A stretch of DNA of 64,000 bases from Theocolax elegans (taxonomy: Eukaryota > Arthropoda > Insecta > Hymenoptera > Cerocephalidae): positions 26,368,735 to 26,432,734 of the forward strand of contig CM047430.1 in assembly GCA_026168455.1 (NCBI GenBank), written 5' to 3'. Positions within the stretch are counted from its first letter, which is position 1; the number at the start of each line of letters is the position of its first letter. A program made the translations under genes and the position numbers. Below the pieces are notes generated by a model. That model searched no databases. It was not told where the DNA came from and saw only the letters and a program-made list of their open reading frames with translations. Shown piece by piece: positions 1 to 9,109 of the stretch.

Positions 1-33
1 CAGCTATTTCTTATATTCTGAATTCTACTAGGG
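1..33. mobile_element. Right-end fragment of a CCCTAGTAG-type MITE
   Basis: The window opens inside a sequence ending TTCTACTAGGG, the same terminus that closes the elements ending at 6551, 52184 and 61471. The rest of the element lies outside the window. The family is inferred from the terminus only. Confidence 0.45.
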
Positions 34-416
34 ACCAAATGTTATATCAAAACCTTACCATTTGCTTAAGGGGATACCAGACTCAGAAAATGGTCATTGT
101 TTACTTTTTTTTATAAACAAATGAATATATTAAAACAAAACCATAAACGCCAGGCCCTTAGGCACATTTTAAATAATATACTCAAATTTTCCCAGACTTT
201 TAAATCTATATATTGATTCCGATGTTTGGGTTGAATTTTTCCACTGTACAAAGTAATTAGAAACGTATTTTATGCATTTTTTTAAGGAATTGGGTTAAAA
301 ACATGATTACTCCACTACGTACAGCTTTTTCAAAGTAAGTTCATTAATTTAAAGAAGTTATAAAATAAAGATAACATAATAAACGTTTAACAACTTATGA
401 TAATGTTTATTTGCAG
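34..416. other. AT-rich sequence, nothing recognised
   Basis: No convincing open frame or repeat was seen. A pyrimidine tract ending AG near 294 and a GTAAGT near 336 bracket a possible 40-bp exon, but its frame does not join the candidate exon at 417, so it is not called. Confidence 0.4.
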
Positions 417-520
417 ATGAGTTTATACATATGGAGGATGAGGTATTCTTTGATTTGTTCAAGACTATCACTGAGAAAAGGAATGACTTGTATTTAAGTC
501 ACCATTCATTTAGAGGATAA
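417..520 (+). CDS. Candidate terminal exon of an unidentified host gene
   Basis: A good 3' splice site (pyrimidine-rich tract, TTGCAG at 411-416) precedes a frame that is open from 419 to a TAA at 518-520. It encodes about 33 residues starting EFIHMEDEVFFDLFKTITEK, an acidic then basic short tail with no recognised domain. The phase requires one base from an upstream exon. No AATAAA is seen directly downstream. If real, it is the last exon of a plus-strand gene that begins outside the window or in unrecognised upstream sequence. Acceptor plus coding-like composition is the only evidence, and a chance frame cannot be excluded. Confidence 0.3.
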
Positions 521-689
521 AATTTTATTAACATTTATTACAATATCTAATTCATTAAATATTACATTTTCTTACATAACAGTAACAAATTTTCTCATTT
601 GCCTTAAGTTTTTGAAAAATCTGTATCGAAGGAACGTGATTTAATAGTTAATGAATATAAATTTGGAATATGCCGACACCGTAAAACGT

Positions 690-830
690 TCCTGTGTGCA
701 TGCGCAACTGCAGACGCGCGGCACAATATCCAACGGTCGTCGATCGAGCGCACCGCAGCTTACCGGCTCCGAGTGATTTCGCTTGCTTTTCGCCGTTTTC
801 AATCAATGGAACGACTTATTTAGTTTCATT
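690..830 (+). promoter_or_regulatory. GC-rich leader upstream of a candidate first exon
   Basis: This is the only clearly GC-rich, CpG-containing stretch in the first 5 kb; it includes several CG dinucleotides around 711-760. It directly precedes the ATG at 831 and could be promoter plus 5' leader of the SAM-like exon. No TATA box is obvious. A promoter role is inference from composition and position. Confidence 0.25.
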
Positions 831-884
831 ATGGAAATAATTCTTGAGGCTTGGGGATTTGCGAAGCTTGCAGAAAGCCTACAA
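831..884 (+). CDS. Candidate first exon of a SAM-domain-like gene
   Basis: ATG at 831 opens an 18-codon frame, MEIILEAWGFAKLAESLQ, that runs exactly to a splice donor (GTAATA at 885). The pattern (M-x-x-I-L-x-x-W-G-F-x-x-L-x-x-x-L) resembles the first helix of SAM-like domains at the start of many uncharacterised ant proteins, where it continues into a second exon. No second exon was found in the next kilobases, which hold MITEs. It may be an orphan or transposed first exon, or the following exon may be missed. The family assignment is from memory of the motif and is weak. Confidence 0.3.
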
Positions 885-930
885 GTAATACAGATTTTTT
901 AAAATACTAGAAAAATAGTCAGTGCTAGAA

Positions 931-952
931 TAACCTAACCTAACCTAACCTA
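931..952. repeat. Short interstitial telomere-like repeat (TAACC)4
   Basis: Four perfect units of TAACC (the TTAGG strand in reverse), followed by TA. This is the canonical insect telomere pentamer, here as a short internal tract in unique sequence. Such short tracts are common and do not imply a chromosome end. Confidence 0.7.
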
Positions 953-1139
953 GTCTCGATTACTGTTGATTGTTTCATTTCCTTAATTATTTTAGAAAAC
1001 GGCATTAATTCTTTAAAAGTTACCAAATTTTTCTACCGTCAAAAAGTTCAATGTAAATGATTATAAGCGACTAATAAAATGCATTACACCTTAGAATTTA
1101 TATACTTTATCTTATATATAATATATTTCTACATTTATT

Positions 1140-1318
1140 TTTCTTAGCACAAAGATATAAATGAAAGAGTTTGATAGAAAATGAATCTTTACTTTACTGC
1201 AAATGAATCTGTTATTAACTATTAATAATCGATTCATTTCATCTAAATTTTGATACAAATGACAGATTCATTAACTGTTAATGACATTCATTTGTCACAA
1301 GTATTTTTTTTCTCAGTA
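1140..1318 (-). mobile_element. MITE of the CACTGAGAAAAA type
   Basis: The right edge reads TTTTTTTCTCAGTATA, the reverse complement of the CACTGAGAAAAA terminus at 16723. The interior shares blocks such as ATTAACTGTTAATGACATTC and AACAGATTCATTT with the copies at 16.7, 18.1 and 21.1 kb. The left boundary is uncertain because no inverted copy of the terminus is visible there. A CACTGAG end flanked by TA fits a Tc1/mariner-type non-autonomous element. Confidence 0.5.
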
Positions 1319-1854
1319 TAAAGAAAATCATCGAAACACAAGAAATAAAACTGTATTGTTTAAAGAAATTAGATTTGTGTAAAGAATATTACATACATAT
1401 GTGTAAAAATGAAGCTATGTACATTTTATAAACTAGATATAACTTGTTTCATAACAAATAAAGTATGAAAAATAAAATTTTAACTATCTTTTTATTTCAT
1501 ACAACCGTATCTTAAAGTCTAACTTATTGTAAATTATAGTAAATCTAAAAATTATAATGTATTTGTAGTATTACTTTTCTATTAATTTTTAACATAACTT
1601 TTAGTATTATTTAATAAAAATATGATATAGTAAATTTTAATAAATAAATATTTTTAAATAATATATAATTAAATTACAATTTTTTTTGTATGTGGTACTT
1701 CCAATTTTCATAAATAATTTTATTATAAATTATTGCAGTATAGTTATTGCACTATATTTTCTTGTAATTTTATAGTAAAATTAACCTTTTTTTCTCCTGA
1801 TGTAGTAAATTACATAAGTTGAGTTTTTAATAATGAAAGTACACTTTGAAAATT
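1319..1854. other. Very AT-rich sequence, nothing recognised
   Basis: Short A/T runs and poly-T tracts only. No open frame of note, no terminal repeat and no tandem unit. Confidence 0.4.
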
Positions 1855-2085
1855 TTCCATTTTCTTAGTAGTAACAAGCTTGTTTCGAAAAAAATGGGCT
1901 TAAAATGTGAACATTTTTATTCTTGCAATGAAACGCTTTTTACAACATTATTTAATCAAGATTAGTCTATTATTTCCTAGCCAGAAAGATAGGGACAATT
2001 AAGAAACAATCGAATCTGACCAATCACAACTTAAAGGCCACCGACAAAAAAAAAAAGCGTTTCACCTCTTACTAGAAACTAGCCA
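1855..2085. mobile_element. Small MITE with inverted GAAACGCTTTTT motifs
   Basis: Two copies of the 12-mer GAAACGCTTTTT in inverted orientation (1930-1941 and 2052-2063) lie inside degenerate ends CTTAGTAGTAAC (left) and CTTACTAGAAAC (right), resembling the CCCTAGTAG termini elsewhere in the window. It appears to be a shortened, diverged member of that family. Boundaries are approximate. Confidence 0.45.
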
Positions 2086-2486
2086 TTTTATACATACCGA
2101 GTAGTTGATACGATTCTTATCGTAACCGTTTCTATCAGTTACTATTAACATTAAATACGAATTCTTAGAATTTACAATAAATTTTGCCAAATATTAAAAG
2201 TCAATAAGAATTAAAATTAAAATAGTTTACTGATAGTAACTGAGATAAACGTGGATTTTACTCGTAAAAAGCGTATCAAATATTCTAACAAAAGATAAGT
2301 GATTTCACGAAATTTTACACAGAGTAATGTACTATTAGTACTAAACAAACCTAACATAATTTCTCCTTATTATAATCGCTAAAGTTTCTCAATTATATAC
2401 ACAAAGAAAACTTTTTGAGTAAATGTACAAATATTTGGGGCTAAATTTACTATATAATATAGGAAAATGCTTGGATTATAACAAAT
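2086..2486. other. AT-rich spacer between MITEs
   Basis: Nothing beyond AT-rich sequence and the variant motif AAAAAGCGTATC near 2266 was seen. Confidence 0.35.
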
Positions 2487-2994
2487 CCCTAGTGGAATCA
2501 ACAAAAATTTTGTAGCCATTTACTGAGTAGCGTTCTCATGTCAATCTATAAACTAACTAGGATGCTTGGCCAGGTTGTCTACAGCAATGAAACGCTTTTT
2601 CAAACCTTTCCTACCCATTTCATGGTTTTCATTCCAGTTTACAAACCTCTCTTGAACATCAAAAATGCTTTTGGAATTTTAAGTAGACTAAGAAAAATTG
2701 GCCATTTTAGCTAGGAATAATAGCTATAAACAAGCTCCTAAAAATGATTTGGCTCAATTTGAGAGAAAAATGATAAACGTTAAAATATCTTTAAAAGTAC
2801 TATTTATATAGCGTAAATAAGCGGATTACAGGATTACCCGAAAAGTTGTTTCATATTTGATGAAGGTTATGTCCATCTAAGAAATGGTCAAGAAAGGTGT
2901 GAAAAAGCGTTTCATTTTGAGATAGAACCTGACCAGTTTCACTGGCCATTTCTTAGCTTTAAGCCCATTTTTGATATTTAAAATTCTACCAGAT
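2487..2994. mobile_element. CCCTAGTAG-family MITE, about 0.5 kb
   Basis: The left end is CCCTAGTGGAATCAAC and the right end AAAATTCTACCAGA. The inverted subterminal motif lies at 2589-2600 and 2902-2913, about 102 bp from the left end and 81 bp from the right. A closely similar copy lies at 51620-52184, with an extra ~70 bp segment near 51957. There is no coding capacity. The paired motif at fixed distance from both ends suggests a transposase recognition site, by analogy with other DNA transposons; this is inference. Confidence 0.7.
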
Positions 2995-3464
2995 ATTACA
3001 ATTTTAATAGTAATACTTTAAGATCACGCGTACATCAAATTTTACTGTTACATCTAGTAGTCTTTTAGAACATTCTACGTAAATAAAAAATGTATTTGAT
3101 AACTGTTTTGAAAACATCGCATAAACCAAATTTACAGTTTAATTCGTACGTAACGCGTTCATGGTGTTTGTTAACATGGATTTCGGTGAAAGAAAAAATT
3201 GGGAGTAAACGTTTGAAATTGTCATAGGAATGTATACGTTTTCCAATTTTTACTACTTATATGCATCATAGTAAAAATAAAGATTAATATTTGTTATGTT
3301 TACAAAATATAAGCGTAAATATATTCCTAGTGCTTTTTAAAATTTCCCTTTTATACTAATATTTCCAACTGTTGCTATCTGACATTATAATATATTTTCT
3401 TAAAAATTTTTCAATTTCTACAATTCTTCATTTTTCTATATATTTTTGAACATTCTTATAAGCT
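2995..3464. other. AT-rich sequence, nothing recognised
   Basis: No open frame or repeat structure was recognised between the MITE and the palindromic element. Confidence 0.35.
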
Positions 3465-3673
3465 CCCACTTGAAAAAATATAACTTTATATCAACTACAT
3501 ATAAAGTAAAGTTTAGCTAAACTTCATATGATAATCATCCAATGGCACTGAGCTGAACTTGTCTAAAAATTTATATAAATAGTTTAGCTAAAGATTAATA
3601 ATCATGTTTTATAAGTTAAAAATGCCTTATATAAACCTAAAAAAGTTTAAAAATTTAAAAAAAGATTAATTTG

Positions 3674-3722
3674 TGAGGATTTGAACCTTTGATCTTCTAC
3701 TTTGTAGTCTGTCGCTCTACCA
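3674..3722 (-). pseudogene. tRNA-like sequence, left arm (split by insertion)
   Basis: On the minus strand it carries an A-box-like GGTGGTAGAGCG, an anticodon-arm-like CAGACTACAAAG and a T-arm/B-box-like AGGTTCAAATCCT. The 5' piece (AGCTCAGTTG) is displaced to about 4907-4917 by the nested element 3723-4906. The anticodon stem is not well paired, so this is a tRNA-derived promoter or pseudogene rather than a functional tRNA. Isotype not assigned. Confidence 0.5.
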
Positions 3723-4906
3723 CCCGAGTAGAAATGAATTCCAGGCAAAAAGAAGGCCCTGTTCAGGTACCTGACGAATATTAAAAGGCCCTGAACAGGT
3801 GCCTGTTAAGGGCCTTTAAAAAATGTAATGGGGTGGAGATCAGGGCCTGTTTTATGTAATACTATTTTGTGGGTATGTTCAGGTGATATTAAGGCACTTA
3901 ATTAGTAGTAAAAACTAAATCTGAATGTATTTGTTATTTTACATTTGTTTTTAATTGTTAACCTTTAGAGGACGGGAATTTTCTGGTTCAAAAAAGCTTC
4001 TTTTTTCAATAAAATTAATGTCTAAAAACATCGAATCACTTTTAACCTTTACAGGACGGGGATTTGGGTTTACTGTTTTCTCTCACTTTTTTATAGAAAT
4101 CGAGTTTATGTGATGTCTCACATCTCAAAACTAACACATGTAAAGGGTCGATCATGGGCATGGCCCGTATAGGTTAATAGGTTAAAAAAACGTTATCTTA
4201 CATGTGTAACAGCTTTGAAATCTTAAAAACCACAAAATATACTAATATAAAGTTATAAATATAAGGTTAATTAGGCGTGCGTACATGCGTGTATGTGTGT
4301 GTGCGTGTGTGTGCGTATAGGTTTTGTAAATAAAATAAAATGCATTTTAATACATTAATATTTATTAAACATAAATATTATATATAATATAATTAAAATA
4401 TATGGTTTAATATAATTTCCAAATAATTACAACAATCTTAATATAATATAATATTAATAACTTTGCACTTTTTTTATACAATACAAAATTAAATCTTTTC
4501 ACATATTTAAAGCAATATAATACTGCATAAACTTTTATATTATTAAAGTGTTTTTTAAACTTTCACTATTTATATATTGTATTTTCCTTTTCAATCGGTA
4601 CCTTTGAACTCTTAGTAAATTAAGCTTCTGAGTATAATCAATTTTTTTACTCATTTTATATTTATAAAAAACTCTTGATAAAATTCTAACCTCAAAATTT
4701 ATATACAATACTATATAATTTGTAGATACTATAACTAACCTCACATTCGAACTAACAAAATTGACTTTTACTATAACGTCACATCCGAACTAACAAAATT
4801 AGTCCCTGACTTAAATTCCATTACATTCGTATCCCGGCCCTTAACAGGCGGCCTTTTCAGGCCCTGTTTTCTAATTCAGGCGGCCTGGCTAGAATTTCTA
4901 CTCGGG
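3723..4906. mobile_element. CCC(G/T)AGTAG element nested in the tRNA-like arm
   Basis: The ends are CCCGAGTAGAAATGAATTCC and, at the right, GAATTTCTACTCGGG, a perfect inverted pair over the first 13 bases that extends imperfectly through GGCCCTGTTCAGG-like blocks. The flanks read TACCA before and CAACTG after. The uninterrupted other arm reads TACCAACTG (reverse strand), so the insertion duplicated only CA. This is a direct empty-site comparison giving a 2-bp target duplication. The interior is AT-rich with a GT-rich microsatellite at 4274-4318 and no recognised gene. Confidence 0.65.
4274..4318. repeat. GT-rich microsatellite
   Basis: Imperfect (GT)n interspersed with GC and AT steps, inside the nested element. 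Confidence 0.7.
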
Positions 4907-5021
4907 CAACTGAGCTAGTTTATTGTTTCTGTCATAATATTAAATTTTGGTTATAAAGAACAATTGAAACATGTATCGTAATTTATAACCGAAATTTAAC
5001 ATAATGACACAAACAATAAAA

Positions 5022-5083
5022 TAGCTCAGTTGGTAGAGCGGCAGACTACAAATTACAATATCGGAGGTTCAAATCGCCAAAAA
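5022..5083 (+). pseudogene. tRNA-like sequence, right arm
   Basis: The sequence has TAGCTCAGTTGGTAGAGCG (D-arm, A box, GCTC/GAGC stem), then GCAGACTACAAAT (anticodon-arm-like) and GAGGTTCAAATCG (T arm, B box). The 3' half of the anticodon stem is replaced, so it does not fold as a normal tRNA. The internal Pol III boxes look intact. It is the mirror partner of the left-arm copy. Confidence 0.55.
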
Positions 5084-5283
5084 TTAATTTTTTTTTTAAT
5101 TTTTTAATTTTTTAGGTTAATATAAGGCATTTTTAACTTATAAAAAACGATTATTAATCTTTAGGTATACTTTATATAAATTTTTAGCCATTTTTAGCTC
5201 AGGGCCGTTGGATGAACATCATATGATCTAGCTAAACCTAAACTTTATATGAAGTTGATATAAAGTTAAATTTTTTACGCGGG

Positions 5284-6235
5284 TTCCTGTATATTCCTGT
5301 ACATTCCTGAACGATTTGCTTGAATAGGCCAGACCGTGTATAAAATGAATACAAATGTACAAAAAGAAATCGAAATGTTCTTGCGTCTTTCAGGTTCAGA
5401 ATCAGAATACGTGTATACGAAAGATTGGTTGTAATTTATATTTCACAAAGAACTCAATGTATCTTCATTATAATTTACGGCACACGCGGTGTATATTTTT
5501 GTGCGATGAATATTTGTATTACACGTTAGCGCATACACAGCGTGTCCAAAAAATACCAGATCGAAACCGACCGGGCCGGTACTTTTCAGACACCCCGATA
5601 TATTCAGCCCGATAAACGATAATAAAATACACTAGCCGAACTATGGATAACGCCCGTTATCAAACCTGGTATAAATTAATAATGATGGCTCCGTTTTGAT
5701 AAACCTTTGTGAAGATTCAAGCGTTAGACAAATGATGTCAGTAGACAAAGGAGAGCGAACATTTTCTGGCGTTTTTGCTAACTTGTATATTCTGTATCAT
5801 AGTTTAGAGATGTAGATACTTTATATTTCTAGAGTTGATACTCTGAGAGTCGACCAATAATTGTTACACTGCAAAGTTTGTATTAAAACTTTAATGTTTG
5901 TGTTGTTGTAATCTGTGTTAACTTAATACATTTTATGCAAATTAAATTATGTATTAAACACATGCAATCTTTACCAACTAATTCTATTTTAAACTTACAA
6001 TTGTGTATAATTATATTGTAAAGGTAAGCTACATACTCTTATGCGTATGAAGCTATACCTAATAACGAGCGCGAGTGACGATCGGAAAGGCTCGTAGGTG
6101 ATCGGGAAAGCCCGCGCGTAAGCCGCGTAAGGACTAATAATGGTCCGACGCGCAAGCTGACTAAGGAGAGTATATAGAGAGTTTAGTAAAATCCTATTTT
6201 TCTCCCATTTTTGAGCTTGTAAATATAGATTACAG
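5284..6235. other. Mixed spacer; short GC-rich patch near 6070-6150
   Basis: It starts with three imperfect copies of TTCCTGTATA-like sequence (5283-5312). An open frame at 5355-5615 encodes 86 residues but has no recognisable domain and is not called as a gene. The GC-rich patch near 6065-6160 contains repeated GATCGGRAAGSCYCG-like motifs of unknown meaning. Confidence 0.35.
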
Positions 6236-6551
6236 TTGAATCTAGTTATGTCCTATTAAATATCTATTAAAAATGAAAAAGTGAAAAATCTAATAAAACA
6301 GCGTTTATCTTCGTAAATACTGGAAATACAACAGAAATTAGTTGTAAATCAGACGAAAACGTTAAAAACCCATCCGAAACTATAGGAATTTTGAAGTTTA
6401 CTCTTTCCGGAAAGCTGGAAGCATTATTCGAATGTTTTGAGGTTATGGTCATTCTATTAAATGCTAATAAAATGGGAGAAAAAGCGTTTCATCACAAGGT
6501 ACTTACTACCAATTTTTAATTCCTAGTTCTTAGTTTTAAATTTCTACTAGG
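6236..6551. mobile_element. Left-truncated CCCTAGTAG-family MITE
   Basis: It aligns to the right ~315 bp of the full element at 58408-58935 (shared blocks such as GAAATTAGTTGTAAATCAGA and GGAAAGCTGGAA) and ends AAATTTCTACTAGGGG. The subterminal motif at 6479-6490 lies 61 bp from the end, matching the 62 bp in the 58.4 kb copy. Confidence 0.65.
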
Positions 6552-6730
6552 GGCATATCAGTTAAATTATAATCATCAATTTGATTGGAAAGACATTACA
6601 ATTTTAGATACGGAATTTAATTATAAAAAGAGAATTATTTTAGAAATTATCCATATTTAAAGTTATAAAATAGTATAAATAAGAAAGAGGGTATTATCGT
6701 CTTGCCTTACGAATACTAACATATCTGAAT

Positions 6731-6905
6731 CCCTAGTAGCAATCTGAAATAGTTTATAAGTAGAAACAGGGCATTTCGATTCTATCTAGTCTAGTAACTA
6801 ACTAGCGCTGCTAGCTTGTTTTGAGGTATCGATGAAACGCTTTTTGCGGTCATTCCGTAGCATTTTATGGAATGAGAAGAACAAAGCACTTTATGGCTAT
6901 CAAAA
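6731..6905. mobile_element. Left half of another CCCTAGTAG-family MITE
   Basis: The left end CCCTAGTAGCAATCTG at 6731 and the motif GAAACGCTTTTT at 6834-6845 are 103 bp apart, the same spacing as at 2487 and 51620. No right end is found, so the 3' limit is arbitrary. Confidence 0.5.
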
Positions 6906-7111
6906 GCACATAATAAATGGAGTAAAAAATATGATTTAAAATGGATCCATCTTAACAACCCAGAAAATGCCTTTTATCGACGCAATACTTATAATCTAAT
7001 TTATTTTACATAAACTATAAGTAAGATATACCATATTACCTTACCTATTAAAAAATATATAAAAGTAAATAAAAAATTATTATTTTTCATGCATATATTA
7101 AACATCTAACT
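6906..7111. other. AT-rich flank of the 5S-SINE target
   Basis: AAATTATTATTTTTCATGCA near 7074-7093 is mirrored after the SINE near 7580-7600, so the SINE landed in the middle of a small pre-existing palindrome. Confidence 0.4.
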
Positions 7112-7132
7112 TTTATATTTATTTAATTATTT

Positions 7133-7542
7133 TGTTTTTTTATTCTCTTTGCTCATCATCCCGTATACCCATTATTAAACCGGTACCACCTATGTGTAGG
7201 GGTGAAGACATTCCAATTTTTCCCATCCCGGTCCCCACCGTCTTGCATTCGCCCGGGGTTATGTCCGTGAGGAAGGGAAAACCTTGTAGGAAAACCTTTT
7301 CCGAGACGGCCGGTGTATTGAAACATTCTGTTTAGATGTTCAGGTCACCTTGCGTAGGCTCAAACACTGAAACCGAATGTTCCACACCTTTCCGCTCACG
7401 TTGTGAAGTGTGGAAAAACACCTAACCGATCCCGAAAGCCGCACAAGAATGGTGTCACCCATCCAAGTACCAACCGCACTCAGTGCTGCTTAACTTTCGT
7501 GATCGGCCGAGGTGCGTCTCCGCTACTCCGCCACCGTGTCGG
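7133..7542 (-). mobile_element. 5S rRNA-derived SINE (SINE3-like), minus orientation
   Basis: Read on the minus strand, it begins CCGACACGGTGGCGGAGTAG and soon carries 5S rRNA-like internal-promoter sequence: AAAGTTAAGCAGC, then TGCGGTTGGTACTTGGATGG and GTGACACC. It ends in an A-rich tail (T-rich at 7133-7142 on the plus strand). A 21-bp target duplication flanks it: TTTATATTTATTTAATTATTT without its last base can be read at both 7112-7132 and 7543-7563. A second copy lies at 62396-62847 in the opposite orientation. Length about 410 bp, complete at the 5' end. Confidence 0.85.
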
Positions 7543-7709
7543 TTTATATTTATTTAATTATTTAAACAATGTTATTTATATGCATGAAAAATAATAATTT
7601 TTTATGTTTTATTAAAATGAGCAGAAAACAAAATTTATAAATATTTAGTCGTTTTATTGTAAGTAACATTTTCTGTAATATAATTTAATATAATATAACA
7701 CTTATAATA

Positions 7710-8002
7710 TTATTTGTTTAGTCTTAAAAGATATTCATCACTAAATAAAAAATTTTCTTCGTCCGAATCAGTTATATTTACGTCCACATTCTTTGCATCT
7801 ACATCAAGTGCTCGTCTCTTATTGGGAGGACTAACATTTTCTTCTGACATACCTTCCGGATATTCATCATTTGATTTTCCTTTCGTAAATTTTTTTGTAG
7901 AGTACCATGCATTAGCATTACTTAAAACATTACTTAATGCAGTAATAATTTCTTTTTCGCTGGTCGAGAGCTTGGACATCTGCTTTTGTTCTTTAATGAT
8001 AA
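7710..8002 (-). CDS. DUF4806-type gene, exon 9 (terminal)
   Basis: The acceptor TTTTTTCAG is followed by a frame of about 97 residues that begins VIIKEQKQMSKLSTSEKEII (first codon split, phase 1) and ends DEYLLRLNK before a TAA at 7710-7712. The tail is hydrophilic, with an NKRR basic patch and an acidic DSDEEN run. Splice phase matches exon 8 (phase 1). It has no domain of its own and is probably the disordered C-terminus after the DUF4806 fold. Confidence 0.6.
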
Positions 8003-8073
8003 CTGAAAAAAATATAATTAAAAATATTATTTGCACTAAAAAGTAATATTAAACATATTCTGAAATTACCAAC

Positions 8074-8208
8074 CTTCAATACAATTGAAAAAATTTGTAG
8101 ACTTCATGACGTATTTATCTTTTTTTTAACGGCAACAAATTTAATTGCTAAATCTTTACACAAAAACATTTTTAACATGTTTACTATATATCCGGAGTCT
8201 AGACCAGT
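8074..8208 (-). CDS. DUF4806-type gene, exon 8 (C-terminal half of the domain)
   Basis: After an acceptor (ACTTTAG) the frame starts TGLDSGYIVNMLKMFLCKDL, then AIKFVAV, a lysine run, and after a one-base frameshift DKYVMKSTNFFNCIE up to the donor GTTGGT. This layout (glycine-containing turn, long helix, D/E-L-A-x-K-F, K-rich patch, final helix) matches what I recall of the DUF4806 C-terminal half. The frame break lies in an 8-A run (plus strand T run near 8119-8126) where nine would restore the frame, suggesting an indel in a homopolymer. Entry phase 0 and exit phase 1 fit both neighbours. Confidence 0.6.
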
Positions 8209-8303
8209 CTAAAGTATTGTGCACTGTTAGGAATTAATAATAATTTAATTACTTAATTACATTAGATAAGTATATGTAATAAATACAAATTATTATATCT
8301 CAC

Positions 8304-8549
8304 CACTGCTTCTCTTAATGAATCATTAGATTTCAAATCTACATCAAAAATTTCAAATTCTTTAATGCTTTGAAGTGGAACGTTATAATTGAAGGTTGAA
8401 CACAGTTGGTGTATTGAACCAATATATTCTTTGGATTTGCCACTAATAGATTTGAGTAAAATTGATTTCATTATATTTGCACATTTTCTTTTAATGATTT
8501 ATCTCCATTTTCATCTCTTGCATTTCATTTGTCATATTCATCCAACAAT
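8304..8549 (-). CDS. DUF4806-type gene, exon 7 (N-terminal half of the domain)
   Basis: From the acceptor the phase-1 frame reads DCWMNMTNEMQEMKMEINH and then breaks in a T/A-rich run near 8490. In another frame the exon continues MKSILLKSISGKSKEYIGSI and later VPLQSIKEFEIFDVDLKSND to LREAV, just before donor GTGAGA. The block P-L-x-(T/S)-I-x-E-(L/F)-x-x-F/L-x-x-x-L followed by LREAV is the characteristic start of DUF4806. Two small indels are needed to join the halves, so the exon is either decayed or carries sequence errors. Confidence 0.6.
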
Positions 8550-8677
8550 CTGTAATAATATACATATTAATAATATATAATGTATGTATACATATATATA
8601 AAATAATATAAATATATATATATACATATAATATTTATATAATAAAATATATTATACAAAAATAAATGTAAACTTAC

Positions 8678-8800
8678 CAAACATAAATTTTTTAAAACTA
8701 GTTTTATCATTCTTGTCACACGAATTTAAATTTGAGGAGAATTCTGCCTGATCTGCTGATTCATTTGTATTGGTATTAAATTGATTTATTGTTTTGGAAG
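8678..8800 (-). CDS. DUF4806-type gene, exon 6
   Basis: Phase-1 in, phase-1 out and fully open, 40 codons, reading SKTINQFNTNTNESADQAEF and ending SFKKFMFG. Low-complexity, Asn/Ser-rich linker between the N-terminal region and the DUF4806 domain. Acceptor GATCAG and donor GTAAGT are strong. Confidence 0.65.
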
Positions 8801-8899
8801 CTGATCAGATTAAATTATTGGTTAATATAAATAGATTTTCATAAGTACATTTTATATATATAATTTTTTTAATGATAATCCTAAATTATTATAACTTAC

Positions 8900-9025
8900 T
8901 TTCATTTGAAACCAGTGTTTGTGCAGAAGGAGACATCGTATTTAAATGCTTTATGTGACTAACATCGATAACCGGAATGTTCTGAAATGTTTCACTATTC
9001 TGAACCACACCATGCAATTCAGATT
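8900..9025 (-). CDS. DUF4806-type gene, exon 5
   Basis: Acceptor TTTACAG, donor GTAAGT, phase 1 at both ends, open over 41 codons: ESELHGVVQNSETFQNIPVI, then DVSHIKHLNTMSPSAQTLVS. Linker sequence with no recognised domain. The consistent phase chain across exons 4-6 is strong evidence that this is one real transcript. Confidence 0.65.
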
Positions 9026-9109
9026 CTGTAAACATAATAAATGGAATATAAACATCCTTGCATTTGATAGTTTTGAAGTATTAACACAAAATAAAATAAT
9101 TACACTTAC

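Larger units (their letters stand above)
3465..5283. mobile_element. Palindromic foldback element with tRNA-like sequence in each arm
   Basis: 3465-3722 plus 4907-4957 is a diverged inverted copy of 4984-5283, with the palindrome centre near 4958-4983. Outer ends read CCCACTTGAAAAAATATAAC and, at the right, TTAAATTTTTTACGCGGG. Each arm holds a tRNA-like stretch whose 5' side faces the centre, so any Pol III transcription would point outward in both directions. A separate 1184-bp element is inserted in the left arm. A third copy of the outer end lies at 49393-49456, showing that the terminus is dispersed. Host length without the insertion is about 635 bp. Superfamily unknown. Confidence 0.6.

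Noticed and set aside
931..952. Telomere (TTAGG) end
   Set aside because: Only four units in the middle of other sequence; a short interstitial tract.
5022..5083. Functional tRNA gene
   Set aside because: The anticodon stem does not pair and the acceptor stem is missing; better explained as a tRNA-derived promoter inside a repeat arm.
5355..5615. 86-codon plus-strand frame
   Set aside because: No domain, no splice or start context and no duplicate to compare; could be chance in mixed-composition DNA.
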